Source: Natronolimnohabitans innermongolicus JCM 12255 (GTDB taxonomy: Archaea; Halobacteriota; Halobacteria; Halobacteriales; Natrialbaceae). Taken from it: 64,000 bases of DNA. The notes below the pieces were generated by a model. That model did not search any database. It saw only the letters and a list, made by a program, of their open reading frames with translations, and had not been told where the DNA came from. Within the stretch, counting starts at the first letter, position 1; every line of letters begins with the position of its first letter. Shown here one piece after another: positions 34,560 to 43,147 of the stretch. Both the position numbers and the translations under genes were made by a program. The DNA is taken from contig NZ_AOHZ01000003.1 in assembly GCF_000337215.1 (NCBI RefSeq), forward strand, positions 1 through 64,000, given 5' to 3'.

Positions 34560-35318
34560 TTATTCGTCGGACTCGTCGTCCTCGCCGGTGTCGAGGAGGT
34601 CGTTCTCCTCGAGGTGGGACTCGATCTTGTCGTGGTCGAACTGCTCGAAGTCCTCGGTCTCGACGTCGACCGTCGCGAGGCCGACTTCGCTGGGCAGCAG
34701 CGAGCCGTCGTTGACCGACGCGAGCGCGTCGAGTGCGAGCGCGATGCCGCCGTCGAGGTCGGCCTCTTCGTCGTAGTTCTCTTCTAAGTAGTCCTGGAGG
34801 TCGCCGCGGTCGGCGCCGACGGCCAGGGCCTTCCACTCGTAGGGCGTCCCCGAGGGATCGGTCTCGAAGAGGCGCGGTTCGCCGTTTTCGATGCCGCCGA
34901 CGATCAGCGCGACGCCGAACGGTCGGGCGCCGCCGACCTGCGTGTACTGCTGGATGTGGTCGGTGACTTCCTTGGTCAGCGTCTCGACGCCGATCGGCTC
35001 GCCGTAGCGGAGCTGGTTGACCTGCGTCTGTCGGCGCGCGAAGTCGATCAGCTGGCGGGCGTCGGCGACGTGGCCGGCGCTTGCGATGCCGATGTGGTTG
35101 TCTGCTTTGTGGATCTTCTCGACGCTCGAGTCCTCGAGTAGCGGGGAGGGGACTCGTTTGTCGACGGCGAGAACGACGCCGTCTGCGGTTCGGACGCCGA
35201 TGCTCGCCGTGCCGCGCTTGACGGCCTCGCGAGCGTACTCGACCTGGTAGAGTCGGCCGTCCGGTGAGAAGATCGTGATGCCGCGGTCGTACGCCTGCTG
35301 TTGGGCTTGTCCCTGCAT
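34560..35318 (-). CDS. psmA: proteasome subunit alpha
   Basis: This 252-residue protein is the archaeal 20S proteasome alpha subunit. It has the N-terminal YDRGITIFSPDGRLYQVEYA signature that gates the pore, GTASIGVRTADGVVLAVDKR, and the typical C-terminal acidic tail. With psmB (not in the window) it forms the 20S core that works with PAN ATPases. It lies between rnp2 and SBDS in the conserved archaeal order. Haloarchaea may carry two alpha genes; only one is here. Confidence 0.97.
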   Translation of the reverse strand: MQGQAQQQAYDRGITIFSPDGRLYQVEYAREAVKRGTASIGVRTADGVVLAVDKRVPSPLLEDSSVEKIHKADNHIGIASAGHVADARQLIDFARRQTQVNQLRYGEPIGVETLTKEVTDHIQQYTQVGGARPFGVALIVGGIENGEPRLFETDPSGTPYEWKALAVGADRGDLQDYLEENYDEEADLDGGIALALDALASVNDGSLLPSEVGLATVDVETEDFEQFDHDKIESHLEENDLLDTGEDDESDE

Positions 35319-35644
35319 AGTATCACGCTAAATCGTAATCGTAATCGAGGTCTGTCGCGTCCGCAAACGCCTCATCGAGTCGCGCATCTGCACTGCAACC
35401 TCGCAAGACGGCGACTCGCTCTTCGTTCCCGAACACGACGTTTCTCTCTCCCGAATCTTGCCCGCGGCGTCCTAAATAGTTTTCTTACCGCGATGGTCGT
35501 CTCCGGTACACGAAGACTCAAGGAACGCAAGCCGGTGTTCGCAAAAACCGCCGTTTCTGCGGCCACTATCGCGCCAGTGTCGGTCGCACGCGGGACGATT
35601 CGATCCGCGGTTTCGGAGATGAATCAGCGGTTCGCAGCGCCGAA
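35319..35644 (-). other. intergenic stretch upstream of psmA
   Basis: This 326-bp region has no gene. On the minus strand it contains AT-rich elements aactattta (about 35475-35485) and gatttagcg (about 35340), either of which could be the psmA promoter. A run of the hexamer cgtaat/aatcgt (35335-35350) lies just upstream of the gene. The rnp2 gene ends at 35645, so psmA may start its own transcript here. Confidence 0.45.
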
Positions 35645-36001
35645 TTATCGTCGAAGGTGGTTCTCCTCTGCCGCCCGGATCGTGCCGCTGATACCGCGGA
35701 CGAAAAGCCCCAGCGAATGTCCGTCGATCTCGTCGAGACAGGCCAGCGCCGCACGCGCCGGTTCGGACTCGCCGCGGCGTGCCCGGACGATCGCGTGTCC
35801 CCGACCGCTGTCGGCGTCGAAGCCGAACCTGACGACGGTCAGATCGGCCCGGGCGCTACCCGGGTCGCCGAGCAGGTTCTGCGCGGCGTACCAGCACTCG
35901 CGCTGGAACGCCCGGCGGTCGATCGCGGCTCCGGGGCGACTCTCGAGTTCGACGGCGAGGTACCGCCAGCGCGGCTGGAGGTGCTTCGGGAGGTGTTTCA
36001 T
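35645..36001 (-). CDS. rnp2: ribonuclease P protein component 2 (Pop5 family)
   Basis: This 118-residue protein is the archaeal Pop5-type RNase P subunit: MKHLPKHLQPRWRYLAVELE at the N-terminus and VRARRGESEPARAALACLDE near the end. It binds the catalytic RNA with Rpp30 and helps process tRNA 5' ends. Its ATG overlaps the stop of the upstream methyltransferase gene (atga, 35998-36001), so it is translationally coupled. Together with rnp3 it forms a heterodimer. Length is normal. Confidence 0.94.
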   Translation of the reverse strand: MKHLPKHLQPRWRYLAVELESRPGAAIDRRAFQRECWYAAQNLLGDPGSARADLTVVRFGFDADSGRGHAIVRARRGESEPARAALACLDEIDGHSLGLFVRGISGTIRAAEENHLRR

Positions 36002-36717
36002 GCCCCGGACGCGGCGTCGCCGTCGACGGACTCGCTCCCGTCGCTATCGTCTTCGTTGCCGCCGTCTCCGCTGCTATCGTTCTCGAGGGGAACGCCGTCC
36101 GTCTCGGCGGTGGTCGGCGTCCGCTCGGCGACCAGTACGCCGACCTGGTCGTGGACGCGTTCGACCGCGGTCAGCGAGAAACCCGCGTCGGTGAACGCGT
36201 CGGCGAGGACGCCGACGGTCGCCGGATCGTCGACCTCGGGCGAGTAGAACGGTTCGTCGGGATCCGGCTCGCCGAAGAACATCACGTCCCCGAGGACGAA
36301 CCGGCGGGGCTCGAGCCCGGCGATCACGTCGATCGCCTCCCGTTTCTCCGCGTCCGAGAGGTGGTGCAAGGCGAAGTTCGAGGTGACGACGTCGACCTCG
36401 TCGTCGTAGTCGGGCTCGCGAAAGCTCCCCGCGCCGAACTCGAGGTTCTCGAGGCCCTCCTCGTCGGCTTTCGCTCGAGCCTCGTTCATCATGCCCTCGC
36501 TGATGTCGCGGCCGACGACCCGCTCGGCGTCGGGGGCGAGCGCGAGCGCGATGGCGCCCGTTCCGGTGCCGAGGTCGAGGACGACGTCGTCGCTCTCGGG
36601 AGCGGCGTGTTCGACCACGAGGTTCGCACAGGCGCGGTACTCGTCGGATTTCGACTCGTCGTACTCGCCGGCTTTCTCGTCGAAGCGGGCGGCGTGGTCC
36701 TCACGGCTCTTCTTCAT
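35998..36717 (-). CDS. class I SAM-dependent methyltransferase
   Basis: This 239-residue protein has a Rossmann methyltransferase core: VVLDLGTGTGAIALALAPDA with the SAM-binding Gly motif, VVGRDISEGMMNEARAKADE with the acidic ribose-binding residue, and VVTSNFALHHLSDAEKREAI. The C-terminal 40 residues are acidic low complexity. The Met at 36717 (MKKSREDHAARFDEKAGEYD) is the likely start and overlaps the rnp3 end by 17 bp. It is sandwiched between two RNase P protein genes, which suggests RNA or RNP modification, but the substrate is unknown. Confidence 0.88.
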   Translation of the reverse strand: MKKSREDHAARFDEKAGEYDESKSDEYRACANLVVEHAAPESDDVVLDLGTGTGAIALALAPDAERVVGRDISEGMMNEARAKADEEGLENLEFGAGSFREPDYDDEVDVVTSNFALHHLSDAEKREAIDVIAGLEPRRFVLGDVMFFGEPDPDEPFYSPEVDDPATVGVLADAFTDAGFSLTAVERVHDQVGVLVAERTPTTAETDGVPLENDSSGDGGNEDDSDGSESVDGDAASGA

Positions 36718-37405
36718 ACCTGCCACGTTCGACCCCGGGCTCAATGAACGACTCGGACTGAATCCGACGGTTGCGCTCCGCCAGGCGGCCCCACTCGACC
36801 AGGCCGTCTTCGACGAACTCCCGCGAGAGACCGAGTTGCTCGCCCACGGCTTTCAGTTCCCGGGGCGCGCGCACCTCGAGGTGAGAGGTCGGCTCCGCGC
36901 TCACGACGTAGGGCGCGTCGTAGTGGTCGACGATCTCCCAGAGCTTGCGCAGCGACTGGATCGCTCGAACCCGACGACCGCCGCTCAGTCGGAGCACGCC
37001 GGAGAGGTCGAACTCGAGGCGAACGCCGTTGTCGGCGGCGGCCTTGACGATGACGTGGTTGACGTCGCCGCCGTCGGCCATCGGATGGGCCAGCACGTCG
37101 ACCTTGTCCGTCTCGACGGCGAAGCGGTTCAACGCCGGCGTTCCGCCATGGATCGCCAGAATCGTCTCGGTGGTTCGGTAGTTCCCCACGGAGCCACTCG
37201 CCGTCTGCTGATCCTCGGCGTGGACCTCGAGGCCGGCCACGACGTCGATGCCGTACTCCGCGCTCAGGGCGTCGGCGTCGTAGTCGGCCCTCGAGTCGTG
37301 GTGGTTGCGAACGACCACGCCATCGAAGCCGTAGTCGGCCGCCCGCTCGACGAACTCGGCGACCGAACTCTTCCCGTCTGGCTGGGCGCGGACGGCCTCG
37401 TACAT
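36701..37405 (-). CDS. rnp3: ribonuclease P protein component 3 (Rpp30 family)
   Basis: This 234-residue protein is the archaeal Rpp30 subunit, a TIM-like barrel. Recognisable parts are FVERAADYGFDGVVVRNHHD, VVAGLEVHAED, DVLAHPMADGGDVNHVIVKA and GVRLEFDLSGVLRLSGGRRV. It pairs with Pop5 on the RNase P RNA. It begins the unit rnp3, methyltransferase, rnp2, followed by psmA and SBDS, which is the haloarchaeal remnant of the exosome superoperon. Confidence 0.95.
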   Translation of the reverse strand: MYEAVRAQPDGKSSVAEFVERAADYGFDGVVVRNHHDSRADYDADALSAEYGIDVVAGLEVHAEDQQTASGSVGNYRTTETILAIHGGTPALNRFAVETDKVDVLAHPMADGGDVNHVIVKAAADNGVRLEFDLSGVLRLSGGRRVRAIQSLRKLWEIVDHYDAPYVVSAEPTSHLEVRAPRELKAVGEQLGLSREFVEDGLVEWGRLAERNRRIQSESFIEPGVERGRYEEEP

Positions 37406-37779
37406 ATCCGACTCCTCTCACGGCGACGACTTGGGGTTTGCGTCATGTCCCGGTGCTACCCCGCGGTCGAAGCAGAAACCGAACGGTCGAGTGAACGAAA
37501 TCGAACGGCCGGGAGCGCGCCTCGAGCAACTGCGAGAGGCGCGCGACCCAACGGAAGACGCTACGCGTCTTCCGAGCATCGCGAACCCTTCGGGTTCGCT
37601 CAACGGGGAACGGCAGGCGGTCACACCGTATCCGACCGCGAGCGAACGGTGTGAGCGAGCGGGCCGACGACTGATGTGAGCGAGGATTGAAAGGACGAGC
37701 GAATGGAAGGAGGAGTGCTTTTCATCGAAGTTTTCCCGAGGGTGCGCCTACGGCGCACCCGCAGCGGAAAAGTTCGGTT
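37406..37779. repeat. intergenic cluster of four hairpin-forming palindromes
   Basis: No gene is supported. Four inverted repeats are packed here: 37553-37573 (8-bp arms ggaagacg/cgtcttcc, loop 5), 37581-37599 (8-bp arms gcgaaccc/gggttcgc, loop ttc), 37622-37653 (8-bp arms cacaccgt/acggtgtg, loop 16) and 37740-37760 (9-bp arms gggtgcgcc/ggcgcaccc, loop tac). The last lies 20 bp after the stop of the TbsP-like gene and could be its terminator. Confidence 0.7.
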
Positions 37780-38598
37780 CTAGTTGAGTATGCTCTGTGC
37801 GACCGTCGCCAGCTGGCCGTTGTCGGCCTCGCGGAGTCGGTCGTCGCCGATCTTGAGACGCAGGCGCGGGCGGCCGACGTCGATCGGGACTTTCTCGGTG
37901 TCGATCAGGCCCATATCCTCGAGTTTGGTCTTCGTCCGGCTGAACGTCGCTTTCGAGGCGATGCCGACGTCCTCGCCCCACTTGCTGATGTCGTAGAGCA
38001 ACGCCTCGTTTTTGGCCGCGACGAGCAGCGAAATCGTCACTTCGTCGAGCCCGTCGCCGTCGCCGCGGGCGGTCTCGAGCGAGTTGAGGATCGATGTGAA
38101 GTCCTCCTCGGCGTCGGGGCTGATCTCCTCGGAGAGGGTGTCGCGGACAGCCGTGATCGGCGGTGTCCGGAGGTTGAACTGCGAGGCGTCCTCCCAGCGG
38201 GCCGCGTAGGTGTCGTAGGTGTCCTCGACGAAGCTCTCCTCGTCGGTGACGAGCCCGCCGACGCGGTCGCCGGCGTGGACGACGGCGATGACGCGGTCGT
38301 CGGTGATCAACAGCGAGTTCTCGGGTGCTTCCTCGAGCGTTCGCAGTGCGAGTACGTCCTCACTGATCAGATCGGCGGCGTTGGAGGCGACGATGAAGTC
38401 GTCCATGACGTCTTTGAGCGTCCGTTCGTCCGCGAGCATGTGTACCGACGGCCGGTCGCCGTCGAACGCGGTTGCTACGGAGACGAACTCCTCGATGGCG
38501 TCCGCCGATGGGTTGACCATGTAGACGTCCCCGGTTGCATCCTCGAGTACGGAGTCGAGGATATCGTCAATCTGATGGTTGAGTAAATTCGAGGCCAT
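37780..38598 (-). CDS. tbsP: TbsP-like transcriptional regulator
   Basis: This 272-residue protein matches the haloarchaeal regulator TbsP (DUF5821, from memory): N-terminal MASNLLNHQIDDILDSVLED, a long sensing region (VHMLADERTLKDVMDDFIVA; ENSLLITDDRVIAVVHAGDR) and a C-terminal winged helix DEVTISLLVAAKNEALLYDI then SKWGEDVGIASKATFSRTKT. TbsP in Haloferax acts with TrmB on gluconeogenic gap expression; the same role here is inferred. An AT-rich element (acttaatttt, 38628-38637) lies about 34 bp upstream of the start. Confidence 0.85.
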   Translation of the reverse strand: MASNLLNHQIDDILDSVLEDATGDVYMVNPSADAIEEFVSVATAFDGDRPSVHMLADERTLKDVMDDFIVASNAADLISEDVLALRTLEEAPENSLLITDDRVIAVVHAGDRVGGLVTDEESFVEDTYDTYAARWEDASQFNLRTPPITAVRDTLSEEISPDAEEDFTSILNSLETARGDGDGLDEVTISLLVAAKNEALLYDISKWGEDVGIASKATFSRTKTKLEDMGLIDTEKVPIDVGRPRLRLKIGDDRLREADNGQLATVAQSILN

Positions 38599-39063
38599 GT
38601 CTATACAGAAGTAAACGAACGGATACTACTTAATTTTGGTGGCCGTTTTCACACCAGAACATCGTCTCTGGCGGTGCTGCGGGTAATTTTTTGTTCGTGA
38701 TCTAATCAGTTCCCGGCAGGTTCGTCGTTGGCAGAAGTAGGTGTCAGAGAAATATCTTACAGCCGGCGACTGAACTACCGCGTAAGTTACGCCGGTAATT
38801 TATCCGTGATATGACAATAGATATTTACCATGGATCTGTTATTGTAGTATCGTATGGGTGATAGACACACGCGACGATGGTGGACGCTGTCCGCGGTCCT
38901 CGATAGCGTCCGACCGACCGACCCGGCGGATCGACCAGCGATACGAGCGAAGCGTGTCAGTACGTACGGCGGTCCGTAGCATTCGTCTGGACCACTGGCG
39001 GTCGTTGCCGGGACAACCGCAGCGCAGTTGCGGTTCGCCGGAAACTCGTCACAGCGACCCGCC
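38599..39063. other. intergenic stretch with AT-rich palindromes
   Basis: No gene is convincing. A palindrome-like block lies at 38777-38798 (core gcgtaagttacgc, flanked by tacc and ggta). At 38816-38849 an imperfect inverted repeat, acaatagat...atctgttattgt, flanks an 11-bp spacer with ccatgg. A 41-codon frame beginning at 38854 lacks haloarchaeal acidity. The stretch probably contains the TbsP promoter and an unknown protein-binding site. Confidence 0.45.
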
Positions 39064-41154
39064 TCACCCGTCGAACTGGGACGCGAGCGTGGTCGACCAG
39101 TAGACGTCCCCGTCGTAGATCACTGACGCCTCCGTTTCTTCGAGCACCGTGACCAGTTCCGACTCCGTGACCGTGAAGTTCGACTGTGAGCCACAGAGGT
39201 AGGCGACGTCGTTGGCCTCGACGTGCGGGAAGTAGTACGAGCCGGTGACTCGCGTCGAGTAACAGTCGAAGGTAGCCAGATACTCGGCACCGGTGGGTTC
39301 GTCCTCGAGTTCCTCTAGCGTGATGGTGATCGGTACGCGGTGTTCGCCCTGTGTGAGCGAGTGCGTGCCGTCGCCGACGACGGCGTAGTCTTTCCCCATC
39401 ATGATCCGCCGTCGCGCGAGGTCGAGCGCGCGCTCGATGCTGAAGCCGTGGACGAGGAGTTTGGCGAACGTCGAGCCGACCTTGACCGCGTGATCGTTGA
39501 GCACCTTCGAAAACGTCACCGCGCCCGCGACGCTGCCGTTCTCGATCAGACCCATGCCTTCGTAGTAGGAGCCACAGGCGTTCAGAAAGAACGTCTGTGC
39601 GTTACAGCGCTCGAGCGTCGAGGTCGAGAGATTGCCGTCGGGACAGCGCAATCCGTCGGTTTCGCAGTGGCCGATGTAGTGGACGAAATCGTACTCGCGC
39701 TCGAAGACCCGGGCGAGTTCGGCCGTTGTGAGCGATTCCTCGACGGTGACGTCCATCGACAGCTCCTCGGAGCGCTGTCGATAGATCGTCGCGACGTCGT
39801 CGTGTTCGCCGGCCATGTCGGGATCGTTCAACACGACGCAGATTGACGTGGCGTCACGCGAGCGCTCGAGGAAGTCGAGCCGATTGCGGTAGGCTTCGCG
39901 GGTCGTCTTGAAGACGTCGATCGGAACGCCGTCTGCGAGCCAGCCGTGGACGCGTCCGTTTCGAAGCTCGGGTTTGACGATGTCGACCGAGGCGACTCGC
40001 CCCGCGTTCGAGCGACTGCCGCCGCGATAGAAGTCTTCGAGAGAGCGTTCGACGAGTTCCTTTCCCTCGAGTTCCGACGTGCGGGGCATGTAGAGCAGGC
40101 TCATGCGATCGAGCAGGAACGGAAGGGCGTCGACGCTGCCGTAGTCGGGGCTGACGTACGTCGCGAGGTGCCAGTCGGGAAGCCGGTGTTCGATCGCGGC
40201 GTCCGAAATCTCGAGGTAGGTCGCGAGCCGTCGCTGGGGACTCGCCTCGTAGAGGTCCTCGGCGTCGAGGTCGAGCACCTCGAGCAGGCGTCGTTCGGCC
40301 AGTTCCGTGCTGTAGGGGCCGGCGTTGCGGACGAGACAGTCGAAGAAAAAGACCTTCCGAAGCAGCCGCTCGACGTCGCGTTCGAGGTCCGGCATCGCCG
40401 ATAGCCGTCGTTCGATCCCGTGTTCGGGGAGGCGAAGCGTCACGTAGTCCGGGCCGGAGGCGGTCGACTTACGCGTCGTCACCGTCGCCTGCAGGTAGTA
40501 GGCCAGCGGCGCGGTCACGAACAGCGACTCGTAGTCGGCCGGAACGATCAGTTCGATGCCGGCGGGCGCGTGTTCCGTTCGGATCTCGTCGGGGATCGAG
40601 AGTTCGTCGCCGGACTCGAGTAGCGCGGGGTGGCCCCGAAGCGTCGGATAGGTTCGGTCGGGACCGTCGGTCTTGTGGGACGCCGAGAGGTGGGTGATCG
40701 CGGTCGCGATCGACTCGGGGTCGTCGGGGACGGTGATCGTCCCCGTGGGTAACTCGTGGTGGCTGCGAAAGCCGAGGATAACGCGCACGCGGTTTGGAAA
40801 CGTGACGACGGTCTCCTCGTAGCCGTCGGTCTTCTCGATCGTCGCCCGACCGGAAAACCGGAGATAGGTCTTGATCTCCGCGTCGACGTCGACGACGTAC
40901 TCGCCGGGGGACAGCGACAGCGGCGAGCCGTCGGGGTCGAGTTCGTGTTGCTCGCCGGCGCCCAGCGAGAACGCGTAGGCGACCGCGTGTGGGAATCGAA
41001 GTTCGTCGGTCGTCACGGCAACCGTCTCGTCGACCGGCCGGGGGATGTCTGGTCCTGCTCCGTCGACGGCGAGGGTTCCGCCACGAACCGACAGTTCGGT
41101 GCTGTCGGCGTCGGTGACGCGGAGCGTGCCGTCCTCGACCGCCCACTCTATCAT
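39064..41154 (-). CDS. CHAT-domain (caspase-like) protease protein
   Basis: This 696-residue protein ends with a CHAT domain of the caspase clan. The dyad is His in FVHYIGHC (about residue 496) and Cys in FFLNACGSYYEG (about residue 527), each at the end of a hydrophobic strand, as in separases and TPR-CHAT. About 470 residues precede it: beta-rich segments in the first 250 (GEYVVDVDAEIKTYLRFSGR; VVTFPNRVRVILGFRSHHEL) and a helical, Arg/Leu-rich middle (RRLLEVLDLDAEDLYEASPQ). A C-terminal beta-rich tail of about 100 residues follows. The start is set at 41154, with GAGGAA upstream as a possible ribosome site; longer upstream frame is shadow of glyA. It is divergent from glyA. A target or trigger is not visible nearby; it may be a regulated protease of unknown role. 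Confidence 0.85.
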   Translation of the reverse strand: MIEWAVEDGTLRVTDADSTELSVRGGTLAVDGAGPDIPRPVDETVAVTTDELRFPHAVAYAFSLGAGEQHELDPDGSPLSLSPGEYVVDVDAEIKTYLRFSGRATIEKTDGYEETVVTFPNRVRVILGFRSHHELPTGTITVPDDPESIATAITHLSASHKTDGPDRTYPTLRGHPALLESGDELSIPDEIRTEHAPAGIELIVPADYESLFVTAPLAYYLQATVTTRKSTASGPDYVTLRLPEHGIERRLSAMPDLERDVERLLRKVFFFDCLVRNAGPYSTELAERRLLEVLDLDAEDLYEASPQRRLATYLEISDAAIEHRLPDWHLATYVSPDYGSVDALPFLLDRMSLLYMPRTSELEGKELVERSLEDFYRGGSRSNAGRVASVDIVKPELRNGRVHGWLADGVPIDVFKTTREAYRNRLDFLERSRDATSICVVLNDPDMAGEHDDVATIYRQRSEELSMDVTVEESLTTAELARVFEREYDFVHYIGHCETDGLRCPDGNLSTSTLERCNAQTFFLNACGSYYEGMGLIENGSVAGAVTFSKVLNDHAVKVGSTFAKLLVHGFSIERALDLARRRIMMGKDYAVVGDGTHSLTQGEHRVPITITLEELEDEPTGAEYLATFDCYSTRVTGSYYFPHVEANDVAYLCGSQSNFTVTESELVTVLEETEASVIYDGDVYWSTTLASQFDG

Positions 41155-41320
41155 TCGGTACGCTGAATGTTCCTCGAGAAAGTTAGTTGTATCGGGTGTC
41201 AAAAATATTACATTGGGTCGCTCCGGCCTCGGCGAACCGGCGAACCGGCGAACGTACAACCGCCGCCGCCGTCGACACAGACTCGATCGCCGCGGGCGAG
41301 ACGCGTTCGAATCGGGTACA

Positions 41321-41327
41321 CTTATAC
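41321..41327 (+). promoter_or_regulatory. TATA box of glyA
   Basis: cttatac is centred 27 bp upstream of the glyA ATG at 41351, fitting a leaderless transcript and fixing the start against the longer open frame from 41045. Confidence 0.6.
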
Positions 41328-41350
41328 AGTCCCCAGCCGGCACCTTGCAC

Positions 41351-42598
41351 ATGGACCACGAGCACGTTCGGGAGGTCGATCCCGCCGTTGCCGACGCACT
41401 CGAGGGAGAGGTAGACCGCCAGCGAGAGACGCTGCAGATGATCGCCAGCGAGAACCACGTCAGCGAGGCGGTCATCGACGCCCAGGGGAGCGCGCTAACG
41501 AACAAGTACGCCGAAGGGTACCCGGGCTCGCGGTACTACGGCGGCTGTGAGTACGCCGACGAGGTCGAACAGCTCGCGATCGACCGGGCACAGGAGCTGT
41601 TCGGCGCCGAGCACATCAACGTCCAGCCCCACTCGGGAACCCAGGCCAACCAGGCCGTCTACTTCGCGATGTTAGAGCCCGGCGACAAGATCCTCTCGCT
41701 GGATCTGACCCACGGCGGTCACCTGAGCCACGGCCACCCGGCGAACTTCGTCGGCCAGCTGTACGACGTCGAGCAGTACGAGGTCGACGCCGAGACGGGG
41801 TACGTCGACTACGAGGGACTCGCCGAGCACGCCGCGGAGTTCGAACCCGATATTATCGTCTCGGGTTACTCCGCGTACCCGCGCGAAATCGAGTGGGATC
41901 GCATCCAGGCGGCCGCCGACGACGTCGGCGCGCTCCACCTCGCCGACATCGCCCACATCACGGGTCTCGTCGCCGCGGGCGTTCACGACTCGCCGGTCGG
42001 CATCGCCGACTTCGTCACCGGCTCGACGCACAAGACCATCCGCGCCGGCCGCGGCGGCATCGTCATGTGCGACGAGGAGTACGCCGACGACATCGACGCC
42101 GCCGTCTTCCCCGGCGGCCAGGGCGGTCCGCTCATGCACAACGTCGCCGGCAAGGCCGTCGGCTTCAAGGAAGCCCTCGAGCCCGAATTCGAGGACTACG
42201 CCGAGCAGACGGTCGCCAACGCGAAGGCCCTCGGCGAGGAACTCGTCGAGAACGGCTTCTCGCTCGTTTCCGAGGGCACGGACAACCACCTCGTGCTCGT
42301 CGACCTCCGGGAAAGCCACCCCGACACCTCCGGCGGCGACGCCGAGGAGGCGCTCGAGGAAGCCGGTATCGTCTTAAACGGTAACACGGTGCCCGGCGAG
42401 ACCCGCTCGGCGTTCGATCCGTCGGGTATTCGCGCCGGGACGCCCGCGCTGACGACTCGCGGCTTCGACGAGGACGACTGCCGACAGGTCGCGAAGCTGA
42501 TCGCCCGCGTCGTCGATAGCCCGGCGGACGACGACGTACTCGAGGAGGTCCGCGAGGAAGTCGCCGACCTCTGTGCGGCGAACCCGCTGTACGAGTAA
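41351..42598 (+). CDS. glyA: serine hydroxymethyltransferase
   Basis: This 415-residue PLP enzyme interconverts serine and glycine with the C1 carrier tetrahydrofolate. Signatures are QMIASENHVSEAVIDAQGS, NKYAEGYPGSRYYGGCEYAD, PHSGTQANQAVYF, and VTGSTHKTIRAGRGGIVMCD with the PLP lysine in STHKT. Length and start are normal; a TATA box lies 27 bp upstream of 41351. FolD, which acts on the methylene-THF product, is encoded 5 kb downstream on the same strand but is not in the same operon. Divergent neighbour: the CHAT gene. Confidence 0.97.
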   Translation: MDHEHVREVDPAVADALEGEVDRQRETLQMIASENHVSEAVIDAQGSALTNKYAEGYPGSRYYGGCEYADEVEQLAIDRAQELFGAEHINVQPHSGTQANQAVYFAMLEPGDKILSLDLTHGGHLSHGHPANFVGQLYDVEQYEVDAETGYVDYEGLAEHAAEFEPDIIVSGYSAYPREIEWDRIQAAADDVGALHLADIAHITGLVAAGVHDSPVGIADFVTGSTHKTIRAGRGGIVMCDEEYADDIDAAVFPGGQGGPLMHNVAGKAVGFKEALEPEFEDYAEQTVANAKALGEELVENGFSLVSEGTDNHLVLVDLRESHPDTSGGDAEEALEEAGIVLNGNTVPGETRSAFDPSGIRAGTPALTTRGFDEDDCRQVAKLIARVVDSPADDDVLEEVREEVADLCAANPLYE

Positions 42599-43147
42599 CT
42601 GAACCGGTCAGCGGTACCGTTCGCCGATCGCACCGTCCCGTTCTCGACCGATTCTTCGCCGCCGTTCCTGCCGGCTGGCTATCGTCTGGAGATGCATCCG
42701 AAACGGTCATGCGTGACACGAGATATCACTCAACATAGACTGCGCGCCGAGACCGATCTGACACGCTCACAGTCCGAGCGACTGAACCGTTCCGAAACCG
42801 CGGCGAGCGGTCATACCACCGATATCCGACGAAGCCAGGTTCGACGCCGAGGCGAACCGAGAACGACTCGAGACGCGGAACATCTCCGACGACGACCCGG
42901 ACCCCGATGCCGGGTCGATCGAAGTACAAGAGGAAGAAGAGGAGGAGACGACAGAGGAAGAGGGTGAGGAAGACACTGACGAAGCGCCGTAGCGGGTTCG
43001 CTGAGTCCGAGGAACAACCGAAGGCCGACGGCGACGACGGATCCGGTCCGAGCGCCGCCCGGTCGCGGTCCGCGGCGGCACGGACCCGTCGACTGGACCG
43101 GAATACGCGTGCAGTGGTTTTCCCCTCGAGACCGTGGTCCGTTCCGT
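42599..43147. other. intergenic region with an acidic coding-like remnant
   Basis: No complete gene is seen. From 42786 to 42989 on the plus strand there is a reading frame with a strongly acidic end (VIPPISDEARFDAEANRERL, later VQEEEEEETTEEEGEEDTDE then AP and stop) but no ATG, GTG or TTG start is in frame after the stop at 42783-42785. It looks like the 3' remnant of a haloarchaeal gene. The rest is high-GC without features. Confidence 0.45.
42786..42989 (+). pseudogene. possible 3' remnant of an acidic haloarchaeal protein gene
   Basis: The frame reads PKPRRAVIPPISDEARFDAE, then an Asp/Glu run ending TDEAP and TAG. Charge and composition are typical of real haloarchaeal coding sequence, while overlapping frames are arginine-rich. 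It lacks a start codon, is preceded by an in-frame stop, and shows no family I can name. It is most simply read as a gene truncated on its 5' side. Confidence 0.35.

Noticed and set aside
38854-38979. 41-codon frame MGDRHTRRWWTLSAVLD... after an AT-rich element
   Set aside because: Basic composition, no homology, weak promoter spacing; kept only as a note.
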